Origin: Mariaggregatimicrobium sp964498785
GTDB taxonomy: Bacteria > Zhuqueibacterota > Zhuqueibacteria > Thermofontimicrobiales > Thiofontviventaceae
Assembly (NCBI GenBank): GCA_964498785.1
Contig: CAZCJL010000133.1
Location: 1 to 17,627 of the forward strand
DNA: 17,627 nt
Direction of reading: 5' to 3'
Shown here: in pieces, positions 1-7,266 of the stretch
How positions within the stretch are numbered: the stretch's first letter is position 1
Layout of the letters: each line of letters begins with the position of its first letter
Position numbers and translations under genes: made by a program
Notes under the pieces: model-generated
Database searches by the model: none
Seen by the model: the letters and a program-made list of their open reading frames with translations, nothing else
Told to the model about the DNA's origin: nothing

Positions 1-22
1 ATATGACAGATTCGCGTCTTAA

Positions 23-208
23 TCAATAAATTTAAAGAGAATCCGAAAGCTTTGGTGCACACCATTAATTATTGAATGGATACAAAAAAAGTATTTTGAA
101 TACTGCGACGCATTTGATTTAAACCTCAATTTTCAATTTAAAAGTGACTCCCTGGCAAATTATACTCATTTTCTGAAACGATCGATTAACGCAATTAAAA
201 ATCAAAAC
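23..208 (+). other. Open 5' extension of the first gene, probably frameshifted
   Basis: The frame of the following gene stays open back to the TAA at 20-22, and the translation (for example FDLNLNFQFKSDS) looks like real protein, yet the frame has no ATG, GTG or TTG before 209. In another frame an ATG at 76 reads MDTKK, runs into an A7 tract at 84-90 and then stops at 97-99. With one A fewer, this ATG joins the long frame as MDTKKYFEYCDAFDLN. The simplest reading is that the gene starts at 76 and carries a one-base homopolymer insertion, either a sequencing error or a real or slippage-corrected frameshift. No Shine-Dalgarno precedes 76. Positions 1-75 hold only short frame ends. Confidence 0.5.
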
Positions 209-946
209 GTGTTCCTTGCACATTATGCGGATAGTATCAACCAAAATATTGCAGATTTACAAAATAGCCTTGATTCAATTAATTTGGAGAACAAAAAATT
301 AGCAGCAAAATGTGACAGCATAGCCAAAGAACGTTATCTGTTTGATGGGCCAAATAGCCAAAGAACAATCTATGTCGCCGCTAAAAACGAACCGTTTCCC
401 AACTTTGTCGGACATATCAATTGGATAGATAGCAATATCATTACACCTCAACGGCCCCAAACCCCGGTCAGAGAAATTTCCAAACCTCGGTATCAGGTCA
501 CACCTGTTTGCCTTGATAGCTCCCACATTAAAAAAATCATCACAAAAAATGAGTACGAACTTCCGGTATTAGTGCGTATCGATCTTGAATTGATACAACG
601 GTTTAATCAGCGAATGGAAAAATACTCGAAAAAATTATTGGATGATATAAATAAACTGGAAAAGAATAGAATTGAATTAGAGCGAAAAAATGAGACGCTG
701 GCAGAGACTGTACTTCAACTTGCAAGCGAAACAGACGTATGGGTGATTATGTTTGATTCTTCACGATCTGAACTAAAAAGAAGTCAGGAGAATGTAAATA
801 AAATAATTGAAAAGTACAATGCATTCGTCATGAAATACTTTCAAAAATATAACGAACAATTTGTGCTGATTGATGAGTTTAGAAAATTAGTGCTTCAGAA
901 AGTAAACATGAAAAGTGAGAAGCCAAACGTTAGCCACAAGAAGTGA
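209..946 (+). CDS. Hypothetical coiled-coil protein (5' end uncertain)
   Basis: I do not recognise this 245-residue protein. It has two heptad-rich helical stretches, about residues 8-45 and 130-240, rich in Lys, Glu, Asn, Leu and Ile. Between them lies a Pro-containing segment (about 60-110, with PFPNFVGHINW and PQRPQTPVR). No signal peptide, membrane segment or catalytic motif is visible. The GTG start at 209 is only the first start-type codon in the intact frame. It lacks a ribosome binding site, and coding-like sequence continues upstream, so the true start is more likely the ATG at 76 across a one-base frameshift. This is the only plus-strand gene in the window. It converges with the minus-strand gene ending at 1070, and a palindrome lies between them. 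A cytoplasmic structural or scaffold role is possible but unsupported. Confidence 0.6.
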   Translation: MFLAHYADSINQNIADLQNSLDSINLENKKLAAKCDSIAKERYLFDGPNSQRTIYVAAKNEPFPNFVGHINWIDSNIITPQRPQTPVREISKPRYQVTPVCLDSSHIKKIITKNEYELPVLVRIDLELIQRFNQRMEKYSKKLLDDINKLEKNRIELERKNETLAETVLQLASETDVWVIMFDSSRSELKRSQENVNKIIEKYNAFVMKYFQKYNEQFVLIDEFRKLVLQKVNMKSEKPNVSHKK

Positions 947-955
947 GACAATACT

Positions 956-990
956 CAGATTTCCGAAATCTTCGTAATTTCGGAAATCTG
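956..990. repeat. Intergenic palindrome, copy A of the TTCCGAA family
   Basis: A perfect 14-bp inverted repeat: CAGATTTCCGAAAT at 956-969 and its complement at 977-990, with a 7-nt loop. It lies between the convergent genes ending at 946 and 1070. Neither side has a T-tract, so it is not a canonical intrinsic terminator, although a hairpin there could still stop or protect both transcripts. Related palindromes occur at 4735-4767, 5455-5487 and 9377-9409. Confidence 0.75.
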
Positions 991-1069
991 CATTCTTAAG
1001 GTTTCCGGACTTAAAAAATGGAAGCTCTTGTTTTAAATAACTTCTGCCACAACTCCGGCTTCCGGATCA

Positions 1070-2911
1070 TCACTCCACCGGAAGAATTGAACTTCGGCGC
1101 ATTAATTCCTGCACATCCGACTCAAACGTGACAAATGAATTTATATCCGGAGTTTTTAGCGCGATGCGGTAGTCATGATATTTATTGTCGATTGGGGACT
1201 CATCATCCAGATTATAAAATTTGAAAATGAACCGGAAATTAACATTTGCTATTTTGGATAATTTCGTAAAGTCAACTCCCAGCGCAAACGTCAATTTTAT
1301 GATATACTGCCTGAAAATAACATCCATTATGTATGATTTGCATAAAGGATAATATGTCATAAAAGGTTCTTTAACCAGCAATGTTGCGGTTAATGATTTT
1401 CCACTGTCATCTGCTGCTATTTTCACCCATTCGGGAATTGTTTCGAATGCAGGCACGCAGTCGGTAGACTTTAGCAGATCCAGATTTTCGATGAAATCTT
1501 GAATAAGAGAGCTGTCGTTTTCAGACGTAAACAACGTGTCGTTTGAGACGAGCGAATCTATATTTGCCAAAACAGTAAATTTTTGCAGATGTTGTTTAAC
1601 ATTTCTTAAAAATTCCGGAATAATGTTTTTCGGTGATTCTTTGTAATAGACGGATAAATTATCTTCAGCCGGATTATCACTTCGGGACGATACAGAGAAA
1701 TCTAATCTGGTTTTGTTTGTATCAACTGGTCGAACCATCATCGAATAGGAACAATACATATTTCCGTGTTTCTTATAATCAGTCACAATAATCAATGCCG
1801 AATCAATGAGTGATTCGCTTATCTTCATTTTCTTTTTATGCAAACTTTGTAAAACAGAAAACCACAGGACAGGTAATGGCTGATCAATTAATTCAGTCTT
1901 TACAGAATCTAAATGCACGTGAGTGATCGGGTAGCTGTCAATTCTGTCAATGTTTTTCAGCGCTTTTTGCAGCGTTATCATGATTTCATTTTCCAGATAG
2001 CCGGTGGATTTAAACCGATGCCAGCGTTCTGTTGTATTGCTTTCATAGCGTTCGTAAAATGATTTTAAAGTGATCCGCAGGGAATCTTTCGAAACTGTTG
2101 GTGCAATTTTTACCTCAACCGAAACACGATAGGGATCTTCCCATATCGAGAACGCTTTATTAAAACCACCAACCGGAGTGATCAATTCTTCATTAATAAA
2201 TCTGTCTTTTATTATTTTGGGAACAGATTGATAACCTGTTGCAATAAAGCCAGCATCTTTATTAAAGGATTTAATTGAAAAATAGTAGTCACGTAATATT
2301 TTTTCAATAACGTTTATTACAATACCCGGATTACCGGGAATGCTCTTTTCCACTGTCCATGAAGAAATTCCGGAGTTTTCAAAAAGTGTTGTTATTTTTT
2401 GAGACGCGATATGTTTGCGGGTTCTTGATGCAAATTTCGATTCCTGGTCCAGGTAAACATTAGAATTCAATTTCATAAATAAGTCATTCTCAAGTTTTCC
2501 GGACGAGGAATACGGATGCATACATTCTGTGGTATTGCTTTCATATACATAAATTCTCGGTGTTATGTCTGCTATTATTTGCGATGAATCAAGCGGCGTA
2601 AGTTTTATATCAAATTTATACCGTATCTTTTCCCACACTGCCAGAGATCGATCCCATTTTCCCATATATGAACGTCGTTGAATCGCGATATCCTGTTGTT
2701 TGGACCATGGCATTTCAATATAATCGGTGATAATGACACCATTGTTTTTATCATAACTATTTATTGAAATCGTATCTTGTTGCAGCGTTTTAATCATCGC
2801 GTACCACGCCTGGTCGAAACCGACATTTAACGTATCTGTTTCGGCGAAGTCCGGTGATGCCTGGCAGAATACAATGCAACACACTATAAAAATAACTCTG
2901 TGAAATTTCAT
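1070..2911 (-). CDS. Exported 613-aa protein with three internal repeats
   Basis: The start at 2911 is preceded by a strong GGAGG site, so the reading frame's upstream ATG at 2926 is rejected. A signal peptide (residues 1 to about 23, MKFHRVIFIVCCIVFCQA) predicts a periplasmic or outer-envelope location; the Cys residues at 11-16 do not form a convincing lipobox. The body contains three copies of a roughly 125-residue unit at about 30-155, 196-325 and 345-445. Each begins with an amphipathic helix (VGFDQAWYAMIKTL, IVINVIEKIL, PVLWFSVLQSL) and continues into a strand pattern like NNGVIITDY, DAGFIATGY, SALIIVTDY. Units 1 and 2 share YESNTTE followed by a Gly-x-Leu-Glu-Asn motif (123-142 and 289-308). 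This helix-plus-sheet pattern recalls BamC-type helix-grip domains, but only weakly. The C-terminal 170 residues are unrecognised. It is the last gene of a seven-gene minus-strand run, 33 nt after its neighbour. Confidence 0.8.
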   Translation of the reverse strand: MKFHRVIFIVCCIVFCQASPDFAETDTLNVGFDQAWYAMIKTLQQDTISINSYDKNNGVIITDYIEMPWSKQQDIAIQRRSYMGKWDRSLAVWEKIRYKFDIKLTPLDSSQIIADITPRIYVYESNTTECMHPYSSSGKLENDLFMKLNSNVYLDQESKFASRTRKHIASQKITTLFENSGISSWTVEKSIPGNPGIVINVIEKILRDYYFSIKSFNKDAGFIATGYQSVPKIIKDRFINEELITPVGGFNKAFSIWEDPYRVSVEVKIAPTVSKDSLRITLKSFYERYESNTTERWHRFKSTGYLENEIMITLQKALKNIDRIDSYPITHVHLDSVKTELIDQPLPVLWFSVLQSLHKKKMKISESLIDSALIIVTDYKKHGNMYCSYSMMVRPVDTNKTRLDFSVSSRSDNPAEDNLSVYYKESPKNIIPEFLRNVKQHLQKFTVLANIDSLVSNDTLFTSENDSSLIQDFIENLDLLKSTDCVPAFETIPEWVKIAADDSGKSLTATLLVKEPFMTYYPLCKSYIMDVIFRQYIIKLTFALGVDFTKLSKIANVNFRFIFKFYNLDDESPIDNKYHDYRIALKTPDINSFVTFESDVQELMRRSSILPVE

Positions 2912-2944
2912 GATAATTTCCTCCATAAATCGAATGCTTCATCA

Positions 2945-3871
2945 TCAAATAGATGGACGGCTTAGATATTCAGTCATTGTTGACTGAAGCCCAACATATC
3001 CTCTCATCTGCAAAAATTGAATTAGCGCCCGACTTAATTCCGTGGCAGCTAATTTCAACTCTTTTTTCAACAATAGTGCATCGTTACGAAAATATTCATT
3101 CACGGGTCGTACTGTAAATGGTATGTCGAACACAGTGGCTGGTGGTGGAATTGTTTTCCTGAATTGCGTATAATTAAAGGACGCACCTTCAGGCAACTGC
3201 TGTTTTTTTAAATCAGCCTGTTGTTTTGCATAACGATTGTAAATTTCGATCTTTAACGATTCGACAAAATCCTGATCAAAACGAATCGTATGCGATGCAA
3301 TTTTCTGATTATCCTTCACCCGAATTAATTCCATTGTCGCATTCATAAAAACTGAAAATCCGGACGTCCCTTTTGATTCAAGTCCGTAATGGGTTATGTG
3401 CACATCAAGCACAGCATCACACGAGAGCGCGCTTGCCGGCAGCGAATCATTATTCAGTTCTTCGTAAAAAACATCTTCCAATAAATGTACATTGTTTTTA
3501 GATTGTCCCTGTCTAAATTCATTATAAAATGTCTGCCGGAAAATATTATCAAAATTCCAGTCATCCAGGAAAAGGCCCATCGCTGCGGTGCCGCCACTTT
3601 CAATTGACGATTCAATTGAACTGGCTTCTATTCCGGCAGAAATTCCTGAGGCAATTGCACCTAACAAGCCCCCGCCAGTGTAAACAGGCGTTACCGACAC
3701 ATCCACATCATACGAAATTTTTGCACACGAAGCAGTGACAATTCCCCATGAATTGATTAACGATTTTTCATGCTCCGGCAGTGGAACAGTGGGAATAAAG
3801 GATGCATTCGTACACCCCCCGATTAATATCAGGAGCATAACAGCGGCTAATAAATAATATAAGCGCGACAT
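2945..3871 (-). CDS. Predicted lipoprotein, 308 aa, unknown function
   Basis: A GGAGGAC site places the start at 3871 (MSRLYYLLAAVML), five codons inside the longest frame. A hydrophobic leader ends in the lipobox LIGGC with Cys20, so the protein is predicted to be lipidated and held in the inner or outer membrane facing the periplasm. Residues 66-100 form a Gly/Ser/Ala-rich stretch (TGGGLLGAIASGISAGIE). Further on, ALSCDAVLDVHITHYGL and TMELIRVKDNQKIASH look like a compact alpha/beta domain of the kind seen in periplasmic assembly lipoproteins; I cannot name the family. The last 60 residues are helical. It sits between a small barrel-like gene (52 nt) and the triple-repeat protein (33 nt), suggesting co-transcription and perhaps a shared complex. 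Confidence 0.8.
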   Translation of the reverse strand: MSRLYYLLAAVMLLILIGGCTNASFIPTVPLPEHEKSLINSWGIVTASCAKISYDVDVSVTPVYTGGGLLGAIASGISAGIEASSIESSIESGGTAAMGLFLDDWNFDNIFRQTFYNEFRQGQSKNNVHLLEDVFYEELNNDSLPASALSCDAVLDVHITHYGLESKGTSGFSVFMNATMELIRVKDNQKIASHTIRFDQDFVESLKIEIYNRYAKQQADLKKQQLPEGASFNYTQFRKTIPPPATVFDIPFTVRPVNEYFRNDALLLKKELKLAATELSRALIQFLQMRGYVGLQSTMTEYLSRPSI

Positions 3872-3923
3872 ATTTAAGTCCTCCAAAATTATTTCTGTTG
3901 AATTTTCTAAAGCAGGAATATAG

Positions 3924-4706
3924 CTAAAGTATTAATTGCAATCCGAACAGAATCATTCGATTACTCCCCCATTCGTCGGGCAGACCAGTGGCTTCTCCCT
4001 TAGAATTGCCGGGACCGGATACCGGATATGCGCCAATAATACCATCTAATTTTAGCACCACATTTTTCATGAGAACATAATCAATCCCCATCCCAACAGA
4101 AAACAACACCCGGTCGCCTCCTTCTATCGTTTCTTCATCCGGCGCACTTTGATACACGAATAATTCTCCTCCACTATAAGGAGAAATCATCTGAGTTGAT
4201 TCTTCCGCTTCTTCACTGATGATCATCACGTCCACTCCTAATTTGATATTCAGTAAGATCGCTTTGGGAGTAAGTGATAACGCAGGAGAATTTAAGCGGG
4301 TGTAAAGCGGAATCCACATTCCGTAAGCGCCGCCGAACATGGTGTTACTGATATTTCTTTTATAAGACAGGCTATTGTTTTCAGGGGAATTAAGTTTTAA
4401 CACTCCGCTGCTACTGCTGAACGATAATTCCCAAAACGTTGACGTACTGATTTTGGAATAATTGAGTTTCCCAAACCGAAATCCATAGGTGTTCATCGCA
4501 ATACGCGGTAGTTCCGGAAATTCATCTGCAATAAAAAAATCCGGCAATACTTTCAGGCTGGAATATCCGGCGAACACCTGTAAACTAAACTTCCCTCCAA
4601 AATAGTCCTGCAACGTTACCTGGTTTGATTCCTGCTGCGCAAAACTATTCATGGCAACGAAAGCCATGATGCAGAAAAATAAGATTGAGATGTAATTTTG
4701 TTTCAA
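3924..4706 (-). CDS. Small outer-membrane beta-barrel-like protein, 260 aa, TTG start
   Basis: The start is a TTG at 4704-4706, chosen because AAAGGAG lies just upstream and the protein then begins with a proper signal peptide (MKQNYISILFFCIMAFVAMNSFA, cleavage before QQ). Longer frames up to 4769 would put 21 charged residues before the signal and overlap the previous gene. The mature part alternates hydrophobic and polar residues in strand-like segments (KFSLQVFAGYSS, FWELSFSSSSG, ILLNIKLGVDVMI, VLFSVGMGIDYVL, NVVLKLDGIIGAY) and ends in ILFGLQLIL, the usual style of FCB outer-membrane barrels of eight to ten strands. No substrate can be inferred. A degenerate palindrome lies in the 59-nt gap upstream. 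Confidence 0.75.
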   Translation of the reverse strand: MKQNYISILFFCIMAFVAMNSFAQQESNQVTLQDYFGGKFSLQVFAGYSSLKVLPDFFIADEFPELPRIAMNTYGFRFGKLNYSKISTSTFWELSFSSSSGVLKLNSPENNSLSYKRNISNTMFGGAYGMWIPLYTRLNSPALSLTPKAILLNIKLGVDVMIISEEAEESTQMISPYSGGELFVYQSAPDEETIEGGDRVLFSVGMGIDYVLMKNVVLKLDGIIGAYPVSGPGNSKGEATGLPDEWGSNRMILFGLQLIL

Positions 4707-4734
4707 TTTATTGCTCCTTTCGATAAATAGTCTA

Positions 4735-4767
4735 CAACTTCCGTAGTCTCCGAGAACTTTGGATATC
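4735..4767. repeat. Degenerate palindrome, copy B of the TTCCGAA family
   Basis: The stretch ACTTCCGTAGTCTC, CGA, GAACTTTGGATATC aligns along its length with the intact palindrome at 9377-9409, but its arms have accumulated mismatches. It occupies the gap between the stop of the lipoprotein gene (4766) and the TTG start at 4706. It reads as a decayed copy of the same element. Confidence 0.5.
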
Positions 4768-5416
4768 AATAAGTTACCGGCTTCAATTTGAGCGTGTAAC
4801 CACCTGTATTTCTAACATAAAACTTTTTTCCGAATCCGGAAACAAATACTGTGGCAATATTTTGCAGCAAATGCTCGTTGTCGGAACAGGTAAGAAGATA
4901 ATAATTCGTATTTTTTTCCAATTGAAGCTCTATTTTAGAAAAGATCGACTCACCTGCTTGCGAAGGTGGCTCGAAACTGCTTGTCAATAATAATTCATTT
5001 TCATTGCCTTCCTTAAATAGATATAATTTCGTAATCAGATATGCGCCATGCATGCCAAACGCAAGCGGCCCGGTTTTGGATTCGATTTGAAAATTGCCAA
5101 GAGATGTGTTTTGTATTTTGTAGAGATCAAAATAGGATTTATCCACAACGTCTTCAATAAGCACAATTCTGTCTTCGTCCGATAATTTGCCGGATATCGT
5201 TTTATTCGCCTCGAGAATAACCGGTGTTTCCGTCCCGATAATTTTCGCCATACTATCATAAAAATCAGTTGCCGACGAAACAGCCATTGCCGATTCATGC
5301 ATACTTGATATCGAAGGAGCGCATGAATAGTTCAATGAGATTGCCAACAGAACGAGCAGGGAAATTCCCGCCCGTAAGATTACAGAGTGACTTTTATCTT
5401 TACGTAAACGAAACAT
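4766..5416 (-). CDS. Putative lipoprotein, 216 aa, unknown function
   Basis: The start at 5416 (MFRLRKDKSHS) follows a strong AAGGAGGT site. Extending to 5473 would begin inside the palindrome at 5455-5487, so I reject that start. The leader carries an Arg/Lys-rich n-region, a hydrophobic core (residues 13-28) and Cys32 in LNYSC. This is an imperfect lipobox, so the protein is either a lipoprotein or held by an uncleaved anchor. The rest shows strand-like segments (YLITKLYLFKEG, ELLLTSSFEP, YYLLTCSDNE) and ends in GGYTLKLKPVTY, suggesting a small beta-sandwich domain. No family is recognised. It belongs to the run of small envelope genes on this strand. Confidence 0.75.
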   Translation of the reverse strand: MFRLRKDKSHSVILRAGISLLVLLAISLNYSCAPSISSMHESAMAVSSATDFYDSMAKIIGTETPVILEANKTISGKLSDEDRIVLIEDVVDKSYFDLYKIQNTSLGNFQIESKTGPLAFGMHGAYLITKLYLFKEGNENELLLTSSFEPPSQAGESIFSKIELQLEKNTNYYLLTCSDNEHLLQNIATVFVSGFGKKFYVRNTGGYTLKLKPVTY

Positions 5417-5454
5417 ATCTACCTCCTTCATTTGATGAAAATTAAGCTCGACAA

Positions 5455-5487
5455 AAACTTCCGAAGTTTTCAAAACTTCGGAAGTTT
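5455..5487. repeat. Perfect intergenic palindrome, copy C
   Basis: Two 16-bp arms, AAACTTCCGAAGTTTT (5455-5470) and its exact complement (5472-5487), flank a single C. Each arm is itself nearly palindromic. It lies in the 87-nt gap between the genes at 5504-5899 and 4766-5416. In the minus direction the hairpin is followed by T5, so this copy could act as a weak terminator or a 3'-end stabiliser inside an operon. Confidence 0.8.
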
Positions 5488-5503
5488 CACTGTTATATGA
5501 TAA

Positions 5504-5899
5504 TTACGACGATGTTGAAGAATTTGGCTTTTTATCTGAAACACGCTTTTTGCTATCTGCCAATGGCAGAGAATCCAGCGGTGGTTTTAACCTTTTAATT
5601 TCATTTCCTTTTATTTTATCAGAGCATTCTTCGGATTCAATTATCTCTACCTCCTGTTGTTTCTTGTGATCAATTCCGTAATTAATCACAATATTCGTCA
5701 CATGCTGATTTACCCATTGATTCGTCATTTTAACATTTTTATCTGTTGAATGAGAATCGTTTGTATATCGATTACTCTGAATGTGTTTATATATAGTTAG
5801 CAGAATCCGAAAGATCAATTCTTTGAGCAAAATCCACACACAATAACCGATAAACAGCACGACAGAAATTGACAGGATATAGAAAATGACTTGTAACAT
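5504..5899 (-). CDS. Small membrane-anchored protein, 131 aa, unknown
   Basis: It begins with a long hydrophobic segment (residues 3-38, with LQVFYILS-like and ELIFRILLTIYKHI parts), enough for one or two membrane helices and without a signal cleavage site. The remaining 90 residues are polar and probably disordered at the end (LKPPLDSLPLADSKK, then a Lys/Ser-rich tail). Only a weak GAGAGA site precedes the start. The gene begins 15 nt after the stop of its upstream neighbour, so it is very likely in the same transcript. I do not recognise it; it could be a small bitopic accessory protein of the envelope cluster. Confidence 0.65.
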   Translation of the reverse strand: MLQVIFYILSISVVLFIGYCVWILLKELIFRILLTIYKHIQSNRYTNDSHSTDKNVKMTNQWVNQHVTNIVINYGIDHKKQQEVEIIESEECSDKIKGNEIKRLKPPLDSLPLADSKKRVSDKKPNSSTSS

Positions 5900-5914
5900 A
5901 TATCTCTCAATTAG

Positions 5915-6481
5915 TTAAAAATTTAATTGAAATGACAATCCCGGATACATCGAACCTCTTTTCGGAAGTGATACTTTTAATGATAAATTCTCATTTGGAT
6001 AAATTTTCTTCCAGCCGGATTTGATCGTAGAGCCTATCCATGCTCCCAATGCCGTACCACCAAGTACAATAGGAATTTTTTCAACATCTGGCATTTCTTT
6101 GGTCACTGTTGTGGTGCTCGTCCAGCCGGGACCGGAATCATGCGTAGTTTCCGGTTTTTCATAATTCGATTCGATCAGCAGCATGGCACCCACACCGACG
6201 GCTGTGCCGACTAAAGCTCCGACCAGCAATTTATTTTTCGTCGGAACTTCAACTTGTTTTATATCAGCCACATTATAATTTTTAGCTGCAGCCAATGCGT
6301 CTGAATAAACGAGTATTTCAGAGCCGGATACTGATATGTTTTTGGTTTGAATAACTGCGCCTGACGTCAATTGAATTCGGGCGTTGTCATACCTGCCGCC
6401 TTCGCGCCATGTGTAATCCTGAGCCATCGCGGCGGAAAAGAATAAAAGTGATACCAACATCAAAACAATAATTCCCTTCAT
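5915..6481 (-). CDS. Exported glycine-zipper protein, 188 aa
   Basis: AGGAGG upstream of the ATG at 6481 fixes the start; a longer frame to 6544 would overlap the preceding gene. The signal peptide (MKGIIVLMLVSLLFFSAAMA) is cleaved before QDYTW. Residues 34-80 form a small SH3-like or beta domain (RIQLTSGAVIQTKNISV, then NVADIKQVEVPTKN). This is followed by two Gly-rich hydrophobic segments (85-103, LLVGALVGTAVGVGAMLL, and 136-151), typical of glycine-zipper proteins that insert in or associate with membranes. It ends in GLSFQLNF, a barrel-like C-terminus. FCB genomes carry many such uncharacterised proteins. It is 28 nt downstream of the DUF5683-like gene, with a similar C-terminal pattern (IKLSYNF there), which suggests a functional pair. 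Confidence 0.75.
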   Translation of the reverse strand: MKGIIVLMLVSLLFFSAAMAQDYTWREGGRYDNARIQLTSGAVIQTKNISVSGSEILVYSDALAAAKNYNVADIKQVEVPTKNKLLVGALVGTAVGVGAMLLIESNYEKPETTHDSGPGWTSTTTVTKEMPDVEKIPIVLGGTALGAWIGSTIKSGWKKIYPNENLSLKVSLPKRGSMYPGLSFQLNF

Positions 6482-6509
6482 TTTATTGCCTCCTGTAAAT
6501 ACATTGATG

Positions 6510-6983
6510 TTAAAAATTGTATGATAATTTGATTGATGCGCCATCTCTTTCCGGAACCAGGTCCAGTCCGAATTTTGGATTGCCTGAATACCGATTATTA
6601 TATCTTTTCACTTCTTTGGCAGCATCGACCATTTCCCAAATCGAAAGGATGATTGCACCACCGGCGCCGATATAAAAAAACGGTGTTTTTTCTTCTTTGA
6701 TTGTGATTGTTGTATAGTAATAACCATGGTCTGTTTCCGTAGTCTCTTTGATACCGGCAGTAAACATTAAAACAGCACAGCCAACTCTGCCTGCGGTAAA
6801 TGCCAATCCTCTGCCCCAGTTACCGGCATACGCGTGCCCTGTGCTACTAATAAGGAATGATAGCAAAACTGCTGTTGCCTGGCTTTTTTGTTTCGGTTGA
6901 TATGACACTTCCGGCGATTCCTGTCCCGATACAATTTGAAAACCAAGAATAAGGATGAAAATGGTGATGAAGAATTGTTTCAT
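6510..6983 (-). CDS. DUF5683/TM2-like exported membrane protein, 157 aa
   Basis: A signal peptide (MKQFFITIFILILGFQIVSG) is followed by KSQATAVLLSFLISSTGHAY and GNWGRGLAFTAGRVG, then a hydrophobic segment (67-77) and a second one (103-116, FYIGAGGAIILSIW) ending in EMVDAAKEVKRYN. The order (Lys-Ser, hydrophobic hairpin with G-x-Y and a W/G turn, then W-x-x-x-DA before an Asn) matches the DUF5683/TM2-type proteins common in Bacteroidetes, though the usual PG-x-GQ signature is altered to ST-GH. The start at 6983 has a GGAGGT site five bases away. It is the first gene of the seven-gene envelope run, with about 280 bp of untranslated DNA upstream holding promoter-like sites. The biochemical role of the family is not established. 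Confidence 0.7.
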   Translation of the reverse strand: MKQFFITIFILILGFQIVSGQESPEVSYQPKQKSQATAVLLSFLISSTGHAYAGNWGRGLAFTAGRVGCAVLMFTAGIKETTETDHGYYYTTITIKEEKTPFFYIGAGGAIILSIWEMVDAAKEVKRYNNRYSGNPKFGLDLVPERDGASIKLSYNF

Positions 6984-7068
6984 GACGACCTCCGATGAAA
7001 TTCTATGAAAGCTGTTAATTTTTCAAATCGCTTTCAAGATACAAAAATCATCGGTAAAAATAAATTCC

Positions 7069-7080
7069 GGTAATATTACC
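7069..7080. promoter_or_regulatory. 12-bp perfect palindrome, possible operator
   Basis: GGTAATATTACC reads the same on both strands. It lies 86 nt upstream of the DUF5683-like start, within the leader expected from the promoter candidate at 7176-7205. A dimeric regulator site is possible; a chance palindrome in AT-rich DNA is equally possible. Confidence 0.25.
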
Positions 7081-7175
7081 AAAACATTAGAACTATTGGA
7101 ATTATTGGAGTTATAACGTTGATAAATGGGGGGATTTTGTTGCAATCAATAACGCAACGAAGATATTTATTGAAA

Positions 7176-7205
7176 ATTAAAAAAATCCGTGTTTATCAGT
7201 GTCAA
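7176..7205 (-). promoter_or_regulatory. Sigma70-like promoter candidate for the envelope gene run
   Basis: On the minus strand TTGACA (7200-7205) is followed after 18 nt by TTTAAT (7176-7181), one mismatch from TATAAT. Transcription would start near 7169 and leave a leader of about 185 nt before the gene at 6983. A second candidate with a perfect TATAAT (7248-7253), 17 nt from TTTTCA (7271-7276), lies just upstream and overlaps the 3' end of the CHASE2 gene. The remainder of 6984-7266 shows no gene. Confidence 0.35.
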
Positions 7206-7214
7206 TCCGTGGCT
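7185..7214. repeat. Three 10-bp tandem units (ATCCGTG type)
   Basis: ATCCGTGTTT, ATCAGTGTCA and ATCCGTGGCT follow each other with a period of exactly 10 bp, then TAAAA. The units share AT-C-x-GTG in phase, once per helical turn. The -35 box of the promoter candidate lies inside this repeat. From memory, very similar strings are scattered through intergenic regions of many FCB and Verrucomicrobia-type assemblies; I could not check this. Confidence 0.65.
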
Positions 7215-7266
7215 AAAATTGCTTTATATTGTTCAGGCCGAATTCACATTATAATACTAAATCATT

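Noticed and set aside
956..990. Bidirectional intrinsic terminator between convergent genes
   Set aside because: The hairpin is strong but no T-tract follows on either strand. It fits a dispersed palindrome family better, although a termination role is not excluded.
3924..4769. Longer version of the barrel-like protein starting at 4769
   Set aside because: It would overlap the upstream gene and place a charged stretch before the signal peptide. The AAAGGAG site points to the TTG at 4706.
4766..5473. Longer version of the 216-residue lipoprotein starting at 5473
   Set aside because: That start falls inside the palindrome at 5455-5487. The AAGGAGGT site supports 5416.
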